Below the pieces are notes generated by a model. It did no database searches. It saw only the letters and a program-made list of their open reading frames with translations, and was not told the DNA's origin. The position numbers and the translations under genes are program-made. Shown here one piece after another: positions 52,429 to 60,846 of a DNA stretch of 64,000 nt (its first letter is position 1; the number at the start of each line of letters is the position of its first letter). Source of the DNA: Myroides marinus (GTDB lineage: Bacteria > Bacteroidota > Bacteroidia > Flavobacteriales > Flavobacteriaceae). The stretch spans positions 1 to 64,000 of the forward strand of contig NZ_FNYS01000008.1 in the NCBI RefSeq assembly GCF_900109075.1. Reading direction: 5' to 3'.

Positions 52429-52776
52429 TTATAATGATTGTTTAAATATTACTTTAGAAATATATAGTTCGTTGCCTTGCACAATATCTGTTGATGGGGT
52501 ACCACACTCACAGACAAATCGGTGATACTCTACCTTAAAATCCTTATCGCAACTATGACAGTGCGCAATGATATCATTTACCACTACTTCTAATTCCATA
52601 TCTCTGTAAATTAGATTGTCTGCGATAAACGCATCAAAAGCATTCTGTATCAACACAGGTTGTACATTAGATAACAACCCTGCTGTAACCTGTATTTTCT
52701 GGATATCCTCTACCTTAGCCTCATAATGCTCTTCAAGGGTAGAAAAGATATCTTTCACGATTGACAATTCATGCAT
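52429..52776 (-). CDS. hypA: nickel/zinc metallochaperone HypA
   Basis: 115 residues starting M-H-E-L-S, the N-terminal Met-His-Glu nickel site of HypA, and containing a zinc site C-H-S-C-x13-C-E-C-G. HypA docks on HypB and passes nickel on. First gene of a minus-strand unit (gaps of 10 and 7 bp to hypB and ureE2). Its promoter has the element shared with the urease operon, followed by an unusually long, about 290-base, leader. Confidence 0.95.
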   Translation of the reverse strand: MHELSIVKDIFSTLEEHYEAKVEDIQKIQVTAGLLSNVQPVLIQNAFDAFIADNLIYRDMELEVVVNDIIAHCHSCDKDFKVEYHRFVCECGTPSTDIVQGNELYISKVIFKQSL

Positions 52777-53066
52777 CGCTTAACGTTTTTAATTCTATAT
52801 AAAACTCTACTATATCAGATAAAAAAGTATCTACAATTTTTAGACCCTTTTTTTGCTTGACTATCAACTGGAAGTAATTCGCCTTAGTCAAAACCTTTTA
52901 TTAGTGTGGATTCTCGCTGATCAAGTCAGTACTATTCTTTTCGGTTTGAATAGACACTAATTACACTTTTCTGTACTAAACACTCTTAAGTAGCATTCTC
53001 AAGAAAAGTGCTTGATAATAATCTCAAATCAGCTATACATTAGCTATTTCTGCATTATTAACGGGG
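52777..53066 (-). promoter_or_regulatory. long untranslated leader of hypA
   Basis: The only clear -7 box lies at 53067-53074, leaving about 290 bases before the ATG. The leader has a perfect 9-bp inverted repeat, CACTTTTCT / AGAAAAGTG (52964-52972 and 53002-53010), with a smaller dyad inside. It does not match the NiCo riboswitch pattern as I know it. A regulatory RNA role is possible. Confidence 0.4.
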
Positions 53067-53074
53067 CAAATGTA
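53067..53074 (-). promoter_or_regulatory. -7 box of the hypA/nickel operon
   Basis: Minus strand TACATTTG (fits TAnnTTTG), exactly 18 bp from the shared upstream element, as in the urease promoter. Confidence 0.6.
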
Positions 53075-53092
53075 GTAAGTGTTTCTCTACAA

Positions 53093-53134
53093 GAATAGCA
53101 CAAATCTTGACTATACTACCATAAAATAGGCATT
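53093..53134 (-). promoter_or_regulatory. element shared with the urease operon promoter (copy 2)
   Basis: Same as 43306-43347 with one difference in the core of 38 bases; see that entry. It lies 9.7 kb from copy 1, so the match is not local duplication of a gene. Confidence 0.75.
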
Positions 53135-53220
53135 TACATTTCTTTAAGAATCCCTATATCCTCAAAGAAAATACTCTTATACAAACAAATAAAAAGAAGT
53201 CAAAAGTTTCCTTTTCTTCT

Positions 53221-53228
53221 TAATTTTG
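53221..53228 (+). promoter_or_regulatory. -7 box candidate for the 56-residue ORF
   Basis: TAATTTTG fits TAnnTTTG, 22 bp before the ATG at 53251. Confidence 0.4.
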
Positions 53229-53250
53229 CTTTTTAACTAAATGAAATAGC

Positions 53251-53421
53251 ATGAAGGTCAAAGACAAAGTAGTCGATATAGAAACAAATGAAGAATATAT
53301 CATCAAGGATATCATAGAGAAAAACAAGTTTATACCTGAGGATTTATATAAGCTTACTTCTATAACTACTAAGAAAGAAATTCAAGTATTTAAAAGTACT
53401 TTCGAAAGTAGTTTTAAATAG
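53251..53421 (+). CDS. small hypothetical protein (56 aa)
   Basis: ATG at 53251, TAG at 53421; a -7 box match lies just upstream and a strong hairpin terminator just downstream, so it forms a self-contained unit. The product is Lys/Glu/Ile-rich: K-V-K-D-K-V-V-D-I-E-T-N-E-E-Y-I-I-K-D-I-I. The start resembles small SH3-like or KOW-like beta folds (D-x-V-x-x-x-x-x-x-Y-x-I), but no family is assigned. Short length lowers certainty. Confidence 0.55.
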   Translation: MKVKDKVVDIETNEEYIIKDIIEKNKFIPEDLYKLTSITTKKEIQVFKSTFESSFK

Positions 53422-53446
53422 TCTCTAAGGTATCTTACGTCTATAA

Positions 53447-53490
53447 ATCAAAACAAGGATATCGCATCTCTGCAATATCCTTGTTTTGAT
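53447..53490. terminator. strong hairpin after the 56-residue ORF
   Basis: A perfect 16-bp stem, ATCAAAACAAGGATAT / ATATCCTTGTTTTGAT, with a 12-base loop. It serves the small plus-strand gene and, in the other direction, the membrane protein gene ending at 53524. Confidence 0.75.
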
Positions 53491-53523
53491 TTCAAATACC
53501 ACTAATGACAGTTGACTTCTATT

Positions 53524-54132
53524 TTATTCTTTCTTATTCCCTTTAATTCTTCTGTTGTAATCTCGAAATGCAAAAACGAGTAGTAAGATATAACCTCCAT
53601 AGATTAAATACTTCTTATCGCCAATTTGTTCTAAAAATTCCTTTGTTCGATTTCTTTGTAATTCAGGAATGACTTCATTTGTCAAAGGATCGATAATTTC
53701 AATATTATCAAAAAACTCTAAATGTTTATTATGATATATTTCATTGATAAAGAGTATTTCATCACTAAACAATAACGTCTCTCCACGTTTTGTCAAAAGC
53801 AATTCTAATATCCTAATATAACTCGAGTACTCCATATTTTTACCTAATACAATCTTTACCCCTTCTTTCTGATTTTCTAATTTATCTATCGTTTCCACAA
53901 TATTTTGTACAACAGCAGCATCTCCAATAAGAGTGCTATTCAACTCGAATACTGTAAAATTAATTTCATCAAATGGAACTTCTGAATAAAGTGTACAAGG
54001 ACCAATTTCTGGGAAGTAAACATTAATTGCTCCATAAGTTTTATAAGCATTTATATACCCAAAATACCACATACACATCATCGGCAACAATATGATGCTA
54101 AACATTCCTGGTATATAATACTTTTTCATCAT
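53524..54132 (-). CDS. hypothetical protein with N- and C-terminal membrane helices
   Basis: 202 residues: a helix at about 8-26 (M-F-S-I-I-L-L-P-M-M-C-M-W-Y-F), a soluble domain of about 140 residues rich in Glu, Ile and Asn, and a second helix at about 172-192 followed by a basic tail R-R-I-K-G-N-K-K. The soluble part should face the periplasm. Not recognised. It starts 12 bp after the gene upstream, so the two are probably co-expressed. Confidence 0.65.
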   Translation of the reverse strand: MMKKYYIPGMFSIILLPMMCMWYFGYINAYKTYGAINVYFPEIGPCTLYSEVPFDEINFTVFELNSTLIGDAAVVQNIVETIDKLENQKEGVKIVLGKNMEYSSYIRILELLLTKRGETLLFSDEILFINEIYHNKHLEFFDNIEIIDPLTNEVIPELQRNRTKEFLEQIGDKKYLIYGGYILLLVFAFRDYNRRIKGNKKE

Positions 54133-54144
54133 AATCTTTATAAT

Positions 54145-54819
54145 TTACCCAAACTGAGCTTCTAATAGTTCTTCTTCTGTGAGTCCTACTAAATCTGCAA
54201 TAAAGGAGATAACCATCTTTCTAAATTCTTGTTCATTTATGGTATTAGGATCTCTTCTACTCTTAAAATAGTTATTCATCACCATTTGTTTTACCAATTC
54301 GCCCACAGTCTCTACCTTAAACTCTTTTGCATTTGAATAAATAATCCAGTAAGACAACAACCAAATAAAACCTATTAGCATTGCAAAATACATAGAGATA
54401 AAAACAGAAACTACTGTCCCTAAAAAAACAAGCCACAAGAAAAGGCTTAACTCTGCTGTTGGCTTTAATACTTTCAGTTCAAATCCTAGCTCACTCTCTA
54501 TACTCCCAATTGTAGCTATGCGATTTTCACGACTTATAAGGTTTTCTAATTGACTAGAAGGTGTTATGACAGCTCCATCTGCATACTTTTGGAGAACTGA
54601 TTTTAGTTTATAAAAAGCTTGTTGAGAAGTACAATCTTCTTTGTTCTCTTTTGAAATAGGAGCACAAATAACATCTATCAGCTCAGCAATACTTTTTACA
54701 TTTGTAAAAGCATCATTAGCATAAGTAAAGCCATAATCTTTTTCAAAATGCATAATAGCTAACTCTAAATCCTCATATCCTTCTCCTTCAAAAACATATG
54801 GTCCCTTATCTTTCCCCAT
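54145..54819 (-). CDS. hypothetical membrane protein with acyl-carrier-like N-terminus
   Basis: The N-terminal 80 residues contain F-T-N-V-K-S-I-A-E-L-I-D-V-I, reminiscent of the end of an acyl carrier or stress-type four-helix domain, but no D-S-L phosphopantetheine site is present. Two adjacent transmembrane helices are at about 125-165 (S-L-F-L-W-L-V-F-L-G-T-V-V-S-V-F then I-G-F-I-W-L-L-S-Y-W-I-I), and the end is a helical acidic tail. The ATG at 54819 is chosen over an upstream TTG. First gene of a pair; function unknown. Confidence 0.6.
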   Translation of the reverse strand: MGKDKGPYVFEGEGYEDLELAIMHFEKDYGFTYANDAFTNVKSIAELIDVICAPISKENKEDCTSQQAFYKLKSVLQKYADGAVITPSSQLENLISRENRIATIGSIESELGFELKVLKPTAELSLFLWLVFLGTVVSVFISMYFAMLIGFIWLLSYWIIYSNAKEFKVETVGELVKQMVMNNYFKSRRDPNTINEQEFRKMVISFIADLVGLTEEELLEAQFG

Positions 54820-55069
54820 AACAAACTGTAATTTAAACAACTAAATTACTAATTAATTATCTAACTACGACGTTCCTCTTCTTAAACACCAGAGATGCTG
54901 TCCTGCATCAAAATTATTGGACAGTTCTTAGACAATAACCAATGTTTACTTGAGTAGAGCTATTGTTTGCCCAACAATTGTCTAATTATTGACCTGTTAC
55001 TCTCCAACAAAACAATTTGAGTTTATACCTTAATCTGCTCGATAGTATTTATCATCGAAAATAGAATCG

Positions 55070-55444
55070 TTATTGTTCATTAAGCATTGAACATTCTTTC
55101 TGAACAATTATAACCTTATCACTATTCTTAGCAATCTCTCTTCCAAAAGCAGAGATAGTATCTAACAGAGGAATTAGTGTTTGTCCAAACTTAGACAATT
55201 CATACTCAACACGCAATGGTGGTTTATCAGTTAGCACCGTACGAATAACTACTCCATCTGCTTCCAATTCTTTCAACTGCAAGCTTAGAGTTCGCTCTGT
55301 GATATTGCCCAACTCTTTTCGAAGTTCGCTATATCTCTTTTTATCTCTTAGGTGTATCAGGATTGCTGCTTTCCATTTACCACCTATAAATCTCATAGCA
55401 ACACTTGTGCTACAAGGATAATCTTTATCGTCTATACTATACAT
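55070..55444 (-). CDS. HxlR-family redox/aldehyde-responsive regulator
   Basis: 124 residues, winged-helix HxlR type: F-I-G-G-K-W-K-A-A-I-L-I-H-L, R-Y-S-E-L-R-K-E-L-G-N-I-T-E-R-T-L-S-L-Q-L, and E-Y-E-L-S-K-F-G. The conserved N-terminal Cys (C11 in D-Y-P-C-S-T) is present, the residue modified by electrophiles or disulfide stress in this family. It is divergent from a nitroreductase gene and probably controls it and itself through the intervening 95 bp. Confidence 0.93.
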   Translation of the reverse strand: MYSIDDKDYPCSTSVAMRFIGGKWKAAILIHLRDKKRYSELRKELGNITERTLSLQLKELEADGVVIRTVLTDKPPLRVEYELSKFGQTLIPLLDTISAFGREIAKNSDKVIIVQKECSMLNEQ

Positions 55445-55539
55445 CAGTTACTATACATTTTGACCGTTATTGCAAAGATAAAATACTATACTTAAGTTTG
55501 CAACTATACAAATGATAGTTTAATTTAATACATTAAAAA
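55445..55539. promoter_or_regulatory. divergent HxlR/nitroreductase control region
   Basis: Two -7 box matches point apart: TATCTTTG on the minus strand (55473-55480) for hxlR and TAAGTTTG on the plus strand (55493-55500) for the nitroreductase gene. Three ACTATACA/T motifs (55450, 55485, 55503) and the inverted ACTAT-N7-ATAGT (55503-55519) are candidate HxlR operators. Confidence 0.5.
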
Positions 55540-56142
55540 ATGAGTTTTTTAGAAATTGCAAAGAGTAGATACACCACTAAAAAATATGATCCTACTAAAA
55601 AAGTAAGCGGAGACAAAGTAGAACAGTTAAAAGAAATCTTACAACTAAGCCCTTCTTCAATCAATAGTCAACCTTGGAAATTTACCATTGTAACTAGTTC
55701 TGAAGTAAAAGATCTACTAGCTACTAAATCAGCTTTTAACGAGCAAAAGATAAAAGAGGCAAGTCATCTTGTCGTTTTTCACGTTATCAGCACAAAAGAA
55801 GGTTTTGAACAATTGCGTATGGCAAATGCAGCTGAAGGTTCTAAGATGTATTACAACAATTTCTTAAAACCTAGATCAGAAGAAGAGGTTACAGCTTGGT
55901 TAAAAAATCAAGTTTATATTTCTCTAGGTTTTTTCTTAGCTGCTTGTGGAACCATGGGAATTGATGCAACTCCGATGGAAGGGATTGACAATTTAGAGTT
56001 TGACAAAATCCTTAATCAAGACGGGACTTACAAAAGCACTTTTGCAGTAGCAATCGGTTACAGAGATACAGAAGATACTAATCAACCTTCTCACACACCA
56101 AAAACTAGAGCAGAACAAAAAGCTATTATCGAAATCAGATAA
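55540..56142 (+). CDS. NAD(P)H-dependent nitroreductase (NfsB-like)
   Basis: A 200-residue nitroreductase-fold flavoprotein with the FMN-binding start R-Y-T-T-K-K-Y-D and L-S-P-S-S-I-N-S-Q-P-W-K-F. M-G-I-D-A-T-P-M-E-G is the typical C-terminal loop. It reduces nitro- or quinone-type electrophiles, consistent with control by an HxlR regulator. Ends 38 bp before a small exported-protein gene, which may share its transcript. Confidence 0.93.
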   Translation: MSFLEIAKSRYTTKKYDPTKKVSGDKVEQLKEILQLSPSSINSQPWKFTIVTSSEVKDLLATKSAFNEQKIKEASHLVVFHVISTKEGFEQLRMANAAEGSKMYYNNFLKPRSEEEVTAWLKNQVYISLGFFLAACGTMGIDATPMEGIDNLEFDKILNQDGTYKSTFAVAIGYRDTEDTNQPSHTPKTRAEQKAIIEIR

Positions 56143-56180
56143 TCAACTCATAAATGCTATTTTTGGACAAAACTTATTCT

Positions 56181-56570
56181 ATGTCTAAAAAGATTATCAC
56201 ACTGTTTATTTCACTTTTTTGCTTACTTAGTTTTGCTCAAAAGAACCCGGAAGGAAAAATGACAGTTTTTGAAATAACCTATAAAAATGGAAAGGCTGCA
56301 GAAAAACAAAAGCTAATGCAAAAAGCGACCTTACTCTATGAACCGTCTGAAGATTATTATTACATAGATGGATCAAGAGAAGATGGATTAAAAACAGGTT
56401 TACCTCTGTTCTATCAAAAAACAGTCAAAGGCAAAAAGTATTACAGTCACAATGATATTGCTTTTACTAAAACTAATGAAACAGCAAAGTTGATTATTTT
56501 TAAATCAGAGCAACTTAAAAATAGCGATGATCAAGAATATATCGAAATCAAATTAGAGCTTACTAAATAA
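56181..56570 (+). CDS. small exported protein downstream of nitroreductase
   Basis: A signal peptide (L-L-S-F-A-Q) and about 110 mature residues with an F-E-I-T-Y-K-N-G-K strand, Y-Y-Y-I-D-G and K-G-K-K-Y-Y-S-H-N-D. It has the size and beta pattern of small Bacteroidota periplasmic proteins but no assigned family. ATG at 56181 begins the signal; an earlier in-frame ATG adds nine residues. It is followed by a strong terminator and probably lies in the nitroreductase operon. Confidence 0.65.
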   Translation: MSKKIITLFISLFCLLSFAQKNPEGKMTVFEITYKNGKAAEKQKLMQKATLLYEPSEDYYYIDGSREDGLKTGLPLFYQKTVKGKKYYSHNDIAFTKTNETAKLIIFKSEQLKNSDDQEYIEIKLELTK

Positions 56571-56603
56571 GAAAAGCCAAGGTTGTGAACCTTGGCTTTT
56601 CTT
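56569..56603 (+). terminator. terminator of the nitroreductase operon
   Basis: A 16-bp stem, AAGAAAAGCCAAGGTT / AACCTTGGCTTTTCTT, overlapping the stop codon and followed by ATTT. Confidence 0.8.
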
Positions 56604-56830
56604 ATTTACATTTCTTTCAATACTGATTATCCAATCAAAACCACATTCAATCTCAATACTCAACACACCCTTAAACACACTTTATATGCATTTTAAGAGA
56701 TTTTGTTTTACTTAAAATACATTTTATCATTCTCGGAAAACAAAGTGCTTAAATCGCTTTATTTTACCTAAAGTATAAAATTAGTCCTCACACCCTCATC
56801 TTTTTCTTTCTACTCACTTCTTCCTATACC

Positions 56831-57301
56831 CTATTTCCCTACTCCATCATTATGCGTATCGAATAAAGTTTTTAGATTAATATCCACGATAGGTCGATAA
56901 GGTCCTAAGGTATCAAAAAAAGCATTGTCGACTTCGCCAACAACTTTGAGGGCTCTTTGTAAAAGTTCTTCTCCAGATGAAGTCAAACTAATCACTTTTG
57001 CCCTTGTATCCACAGGGTGATCTTTACGCTTAATCACCTTCTTATCTTCAAGAGTTCGAAGCACCTTGGACACCATCATACGATCTGTATTACTGTGATT
57101 AGCTATATCTATTTGAGTAACATTACCACCCTCTTTTGACAACCAACCAAGAGCAGCCATCAAAACAAACTGAGTATGCGTAATGTCTAATTTATCCAAT
57201 TCTCTTTTCATTGCTCTTTGCCAAAGCATCGTAACTTGCCACAATAAATATCCTGAACTCTCTTCAGGTGCCTTAAACGGAAACTCAACTGACTCACTCA
57301 T
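56831..57301 (-). CDS. MarR-family transcriptional regulator
   Basis: 156 residues with the MarR winged helix: L-T-H-T-Q-F-V-L-M-A-A-L-like helix 1 region, N-V-T-Q-I-D-I-A-N-H-S-N-T-D-R-M-M-V-S-K-V-L-R-T-L and the wing K-R-K-D-H-P-V-D-T-R-A-K. It sits 71 bp from the DinB-family gene on the same strand and transcribed from it, so the two may form one unit. Ligand and targets unknown. Confidence 0.92.
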   Translation of the reverse strand: MSESVEFPFKAPEESSGYLLWQVTMLWQRAMKRELDKLDITHTQFVLMAALGWLSKEGGNVTQIDIANHSNTDRMMVSKVLRTLEDKKVIKRKDHPVDTRAKVISLTSSGEELLQRALKVVGEVDNAFFDTLGPYRPIVDINLKTLFDTHNDGVGK

Positions 57302-57372
57302 ATCTCAAAACTAAATTTATAATTATAACAATTAAAATGATTTCATAAATCTTAAACACTAAGTTACTTAAA

Positions 57373-57891
57373 TCACTCCTTATCGCGATCTCTTTTTTGT
57401 CTTAAATGATGTTGCCAATGCATAGGTATTAATGCAAACCATTCTTGAGCATTCAGAAAACCAAAACCAGGATGTGGTGTTTTTCCTCCTAAATCATTAT
57501 TCAATAAATCCTTCCATATTTTCATCTTTCTCAAGGCTTCTTCCAATCCTAATTCGACTTCACTTTTAGACATTGGTGCATTAGGAGTATAATCACTCGA
57601 AGCTGGAACTTTAATCTTAACAGGAGGAAATTTTCCCAATATATTATAGACCATAAATCCTTTAAAATTCTTCTTACAATTACCTTCATTTTTAGCCATC
57701 ACACACAACTCAATTTGTTTACCATGGAAAGCAATCGTAGAATTAATTAGGTGCAAATATATTTGTCCAATAGACCAGTAATTATCTGTTCCTTTTTTTG
57801 TAATTTCGGCCTCTGAATACGCATTTAATGCTTCAAACCATACTTTTTGGATCTTCTCAAAGTCTTTAAAACTCTCTTCTATAGCTTTCAT
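57373..57891 (-). CDS. DinB-family (four-helix metal-binding) protein
   Basis: Four-helix DinB/YfiT fold with the three metal-ligand His: one in W-S-I-G-Q-I-Y-L-H-L and the pair in M-H-W-Q-H-H-L. The ATG at 57891 begins the conserved helix M-K-A-I-E-E-S-F-K-D-F; the frame extends 21 codons upstream without homology. Members are nickel- or zinc-dependent thiol transferases such as BshA-linked enzymes or damage-inducible proteins of unknown activity. It shares the strand with the following MarR gene. Confidence 0.82.
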   Translation of the reverse strand: MKAIEESFKDFEKIQKVWFEALNAYSEAEITKKGTDNYWSIGQIYLHLINSTIAFHGKQIELCVMAKNEGNCKKNFKGFMVYNILGKFPPVKIKVPASSDYTPNAPMSKSEVELGLEEALRKMKIWKDLLNNDLGGKTPHPGFGFLNAQEWFALIPMHWQHHLRQKRDRDKE

Positions 57892-59347
57892 CTTTATTAT
57901 TTTGTTGTTACAAATATAGTAATCTCGACAACAAAAACAAACAACAAGCAACAAAATATATTAATATAAAAATAAAATTACTAATATTCAGATACTTACA
58001 TTGATTATATAAAGTTTAAATTCACTATACTTTAAGTGGTTTAGTTTTTATAAATATAAAAACTAGTTTCTTTCAAGATGGCTTAAATTAAGTAAAAACC
58101 ACCTAAAAAACAACACACTAAAAGTATGACATTTTGTCAAAACACCACTACTCCAAACAAACAACTATTCTGACAACGCTGTCACAAGCATTTTTTAACT
58201 CCATCACAAACAACTTAAAGTAAAACTTTATATAATCCTTATAATTAAAAACAACAATCAACTTATAAACATTAAAAACACTCCTCTTAAACCATAAACA
58301 AGATCAACTACTTGCTACCTAAAACCCCCACTAAAAAAACTCAAAACAATCCTCCTAAAAACCTATCTTCTATCCAACCTCCACTCCTTCCTTAAAACTA
58401 TCTTCACCCTCCTTAACTATTTTTCCTAGACAAGAGAAGCAATAAGAATATCTCCCTCAAACCCTCCTTATATATATGTACAACACACTGCTATTAATAG
58501 CACTTTTTACAACAATAAGCATCTATAAAATTTCAGTCAAAAAACCATCCTAACTCTCCATGACCCAGCTTATTTTTAAACCACCCTCACACTTAAGCGA
58601 CAAATAGGCTATAAATAAAAGAGAACAAACAAAGCTATAAATGATAAAAAAACAGAAAATGAACAGATCAAAACAAACTAAATTATTTATAATTATTACA
58701 CTTTTATAATAAAGCTAATATAATCACCTTACACTTCCATTAAAGAATATCATTGGTAAAAAAACTATAGAAAGGAAATAATACTCAAACAAAAAACTAA
58801 AAACATAAAAAACAAAATGTCTATATATTACTATTTTACAAAAAGCATATTAAGCATACATGCCAAACAAGTAAGTTAACAAAAAGACTTTATAAAAAAC
58901 ACAGATTAGGAATGACATAAAAGAACAGTGACAACATAAAAAAAGACAAGATGCTCTAGTCTGAAAACTACCTTTAAAACAAACTATAAGAAAAACCCAA
59001 TGGCCTTTTCACAATCTTTCTTTTGTATAAATCTTGTCTTCACGTTTACTGTTTATCCCCAGAAATAACTCCCTAGATGTAGTACAGAAAGCTATATTTA
59101 TAGGTCAGTTATATACATAACTATTTTAAGGCGATATAAAGAACAATATCGCTCTCATATAACCCAACCCTTCTAAAAACAGAGTAAATACCTATACTGG
59201 TCTAAAACAAGGCAAAAGTGTACTAGAACGTACACATACGAAAATCAAAACAATTAACTAATACTAAACAGGTTAGCCTTAAAAAGGGTAATAAATTGAA
59301 AGAATACAAGAAAAACAGATTAATTCCAGTAATGGCACACAAGACTT
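57892..59347. other. 1.4-kb gene desert with a G-depleted tract
   Basis: No open frame of note on either strand and no RNA gene recognised. From about 58240 to 58430 the plus strand has almost no G (two or three in about 200 bases) while C is common, so the minus strand would be almost C-free. Tandem repeats were not seen. The desert separates the DinB gene from a small membrane protein gene. Confidence 0.5.
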
Positions 59348-59650
59348 CTATTTACTCTCTTTTATCTTATATCCCAGCCAAAAAAGTACGTGAGTAAGTA
59401 TTGCTCCACTTACTCCATACATCCAAAAAAATAGAAATACACCTAAGTCTACCATACCACATCTAGTACTATCAAGCCCATCTTTTGGTCGGTATAATCT
59501 GATAAAATAATCAGGTAAAACTAGTATACAAAGGAATAATAATATTACAAACAATACGTACCTCCACCCTTTTATTCCCTTGCTATAAAAGAAAATATAC
59601 CCTATAATTTGGGTTATAAAAACAAGGATTAAAGAAATAAGTGGAGTCAT
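59348..59650 (-). CDS. small three-helix membrane protein
   Basis: About 100 residues with three hydrophobic helices (S-L-I-L-V-F-I-T-Q-I-I-G-Y-I-F-F, V-L-F-V-I-L-L-F-L-C-I-L-V-L, L-F-F-W-M-Y-G-V-S-G-A-I-L). The ATG at 59650 is preferred over an upstream TTG. No family is recognised and it has no visible partner. Membrane location is clear; function unknown. Confidence 0.6.
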   Translation of the reverse strand: MTPLISLILVFITQIIGYIFFYSKGIKGWRYVLFVILLFLCILVLPDYFIRLYRPKDGLDSTRCGMVDLGVFLFFWMYGVSGAILTHVLFWLGYKIKESK

Positions 59651-59762
59651 AAATAAGTTATTTAAGAGATACAAAGTAAAGAAATACGCAGCAATAATAG
59701 CTACCTATTTACAGTGATTTTGATTTTTTGTCCTATAAATAAACAAGTAACTCAGTAAACAA

Positions 59763-59791
59763 AATAGGCTACCCATACTAGGTAGCCTATT
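59763..59791 (-). terminator. terminator of the esterase gene
   Basis: Stem AATAGGCTACC / GGTAGCCTATT with a 7-base loop; on the minus strand it is followed by TTTTG. Confidence 0.75.
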
Positions 59792-59814
59792 CTATATATT
59801 GCTTTTGATATTAC

Positions 59815-60672
59815 TTATTTTGAAAAGTATGTCGTAGGATATAGCTTTTGAAATGCGTTATTTACCGCTTGGTGAATCACTGTAGAGTGTATCTCATTTG
59901 GCAGATAATCAAAATGAGACTTGATATTCTTATTCTTTTGCAAGTTGTCATACAGCTGTTTTCCTTGCTCATACATCATTACATCCTCCTCCTTACTCGG
60001 TAGACCTACATATACATTTACCTTTTGTTTAATCTTTTCTAATAGACAAGTATGCGTCTTATCTAATAACTTACCATCACCCCACCATAGACTAGGACTG
60101 ATAATGATATAATTAGTAAATAAGTATGGATGATTCATCAATACATAAGTAGAATATAGTCCCGCTAGAGACTCCCCTATTACTGTTCTAGTAGCATCAG
60201 CCTTGTAGTTTTTCTCTATAAAAGGAATAAGTTCCGACTCTAAAAACGCAGTATAAGCCTCCGCTCTACCGTATTTAGGAAACATATCTTTGCTAAAACC
60301 TGCCTTCTCCACAAAGTCAAGATTAGGCACAGCGAAAGTCATATCTTGTCTTCTATTAATAGTCTCTATACCTACTATGATAGAGTTGGGAAAGCGTGCA
60401 ATCCAAGGTTGAGAATTAAAGCGCACTAGACCCGCTAAGTGGATGAAGTCTTCCTCTACACCTCCGTCTAAAATGTATACAACAGGGTATTTTACAGTAT
60501 CATTAGCATTGTAATCAGGTGGTAATACAACGTTGATTATCCTATTCTCATTTAATATAGTAGAGTGCAACTCCTCAGTTGTCCCCAGTACTAGTGGCTT
60601 ACTCTTTATTTGACTTATACCAGAGAATCCCAGTAAAAGCACAGTCATTAATAATAATGATCTAATGTTCAT
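59815..60672 (-). CDS. secreted alpha/beta-hydrolase of the esterase D (Fes/IroE) type
   Basis: A signal peptide (S-G-I-S-Q) precedes an esterase-D-like fold. The strand and oxyanion region read Y-P-V-V-Y-I-L-D-G-G; the nucleophile is Ser in V-I-G-E-S-L-A-G-L; the His is in E-I-H-S-T-V-I-H. This class includes siderophore esterases (Fes, IroE) and S-formylglutathione hydrolases. A siderophore-type TonB receptor lies 0.9 kb away, divergent across one small gene, so hydrolysis of an iron-chelator ester is a reasonable but unproven role. Confidence 0.82.
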   Translation of the reverse strand: MNIRSLLLMTVLLLGFSGISQIKSKPLVLGTTEELHSTILNENRIINVVLPPDYNANDTVKYPVVYILDGGVEEDFIHLAGLVRFNSQPWIARFPNSIIVGIETINRRQDMTFAVPNLDFVEKAGFSKDMFPKYGRAEAYTAFLESELIPFIEKNYKADATRTVIGESLAGLYSTYVLMNHPYLFTNYIIISPSLWWGDGKLLDKTHTCLLEKIKQKVNVYVGLPSKEEDVMMYEQGKQLYDNLQKNKNIKSHFDYLPNEIHSTVIHQAVNNAFQKLYPTTYFSK

Positions 60673-60846
60673 AATAATATGGTTTGTTTTTCCAAAGATA
60701 GAAAAATGGCCTAACCACCAAAGTTTTTTTATACCAAAACACTACTTTTAAGTATAAAAAAAACAATATTATCAAGGTACAGTTCAACTATTTGTACTAT
60801 TTACGCACCCACTTGTATTATTATCGCATTGTATTTACTCGATAAC

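Noticed and set aside
52777..53066. NiCo or cobalamin riboswitch in the hypA leader
   Set aside because: I could not find their conserved sequence blocks by eye; only a generic inverted repeat is present.
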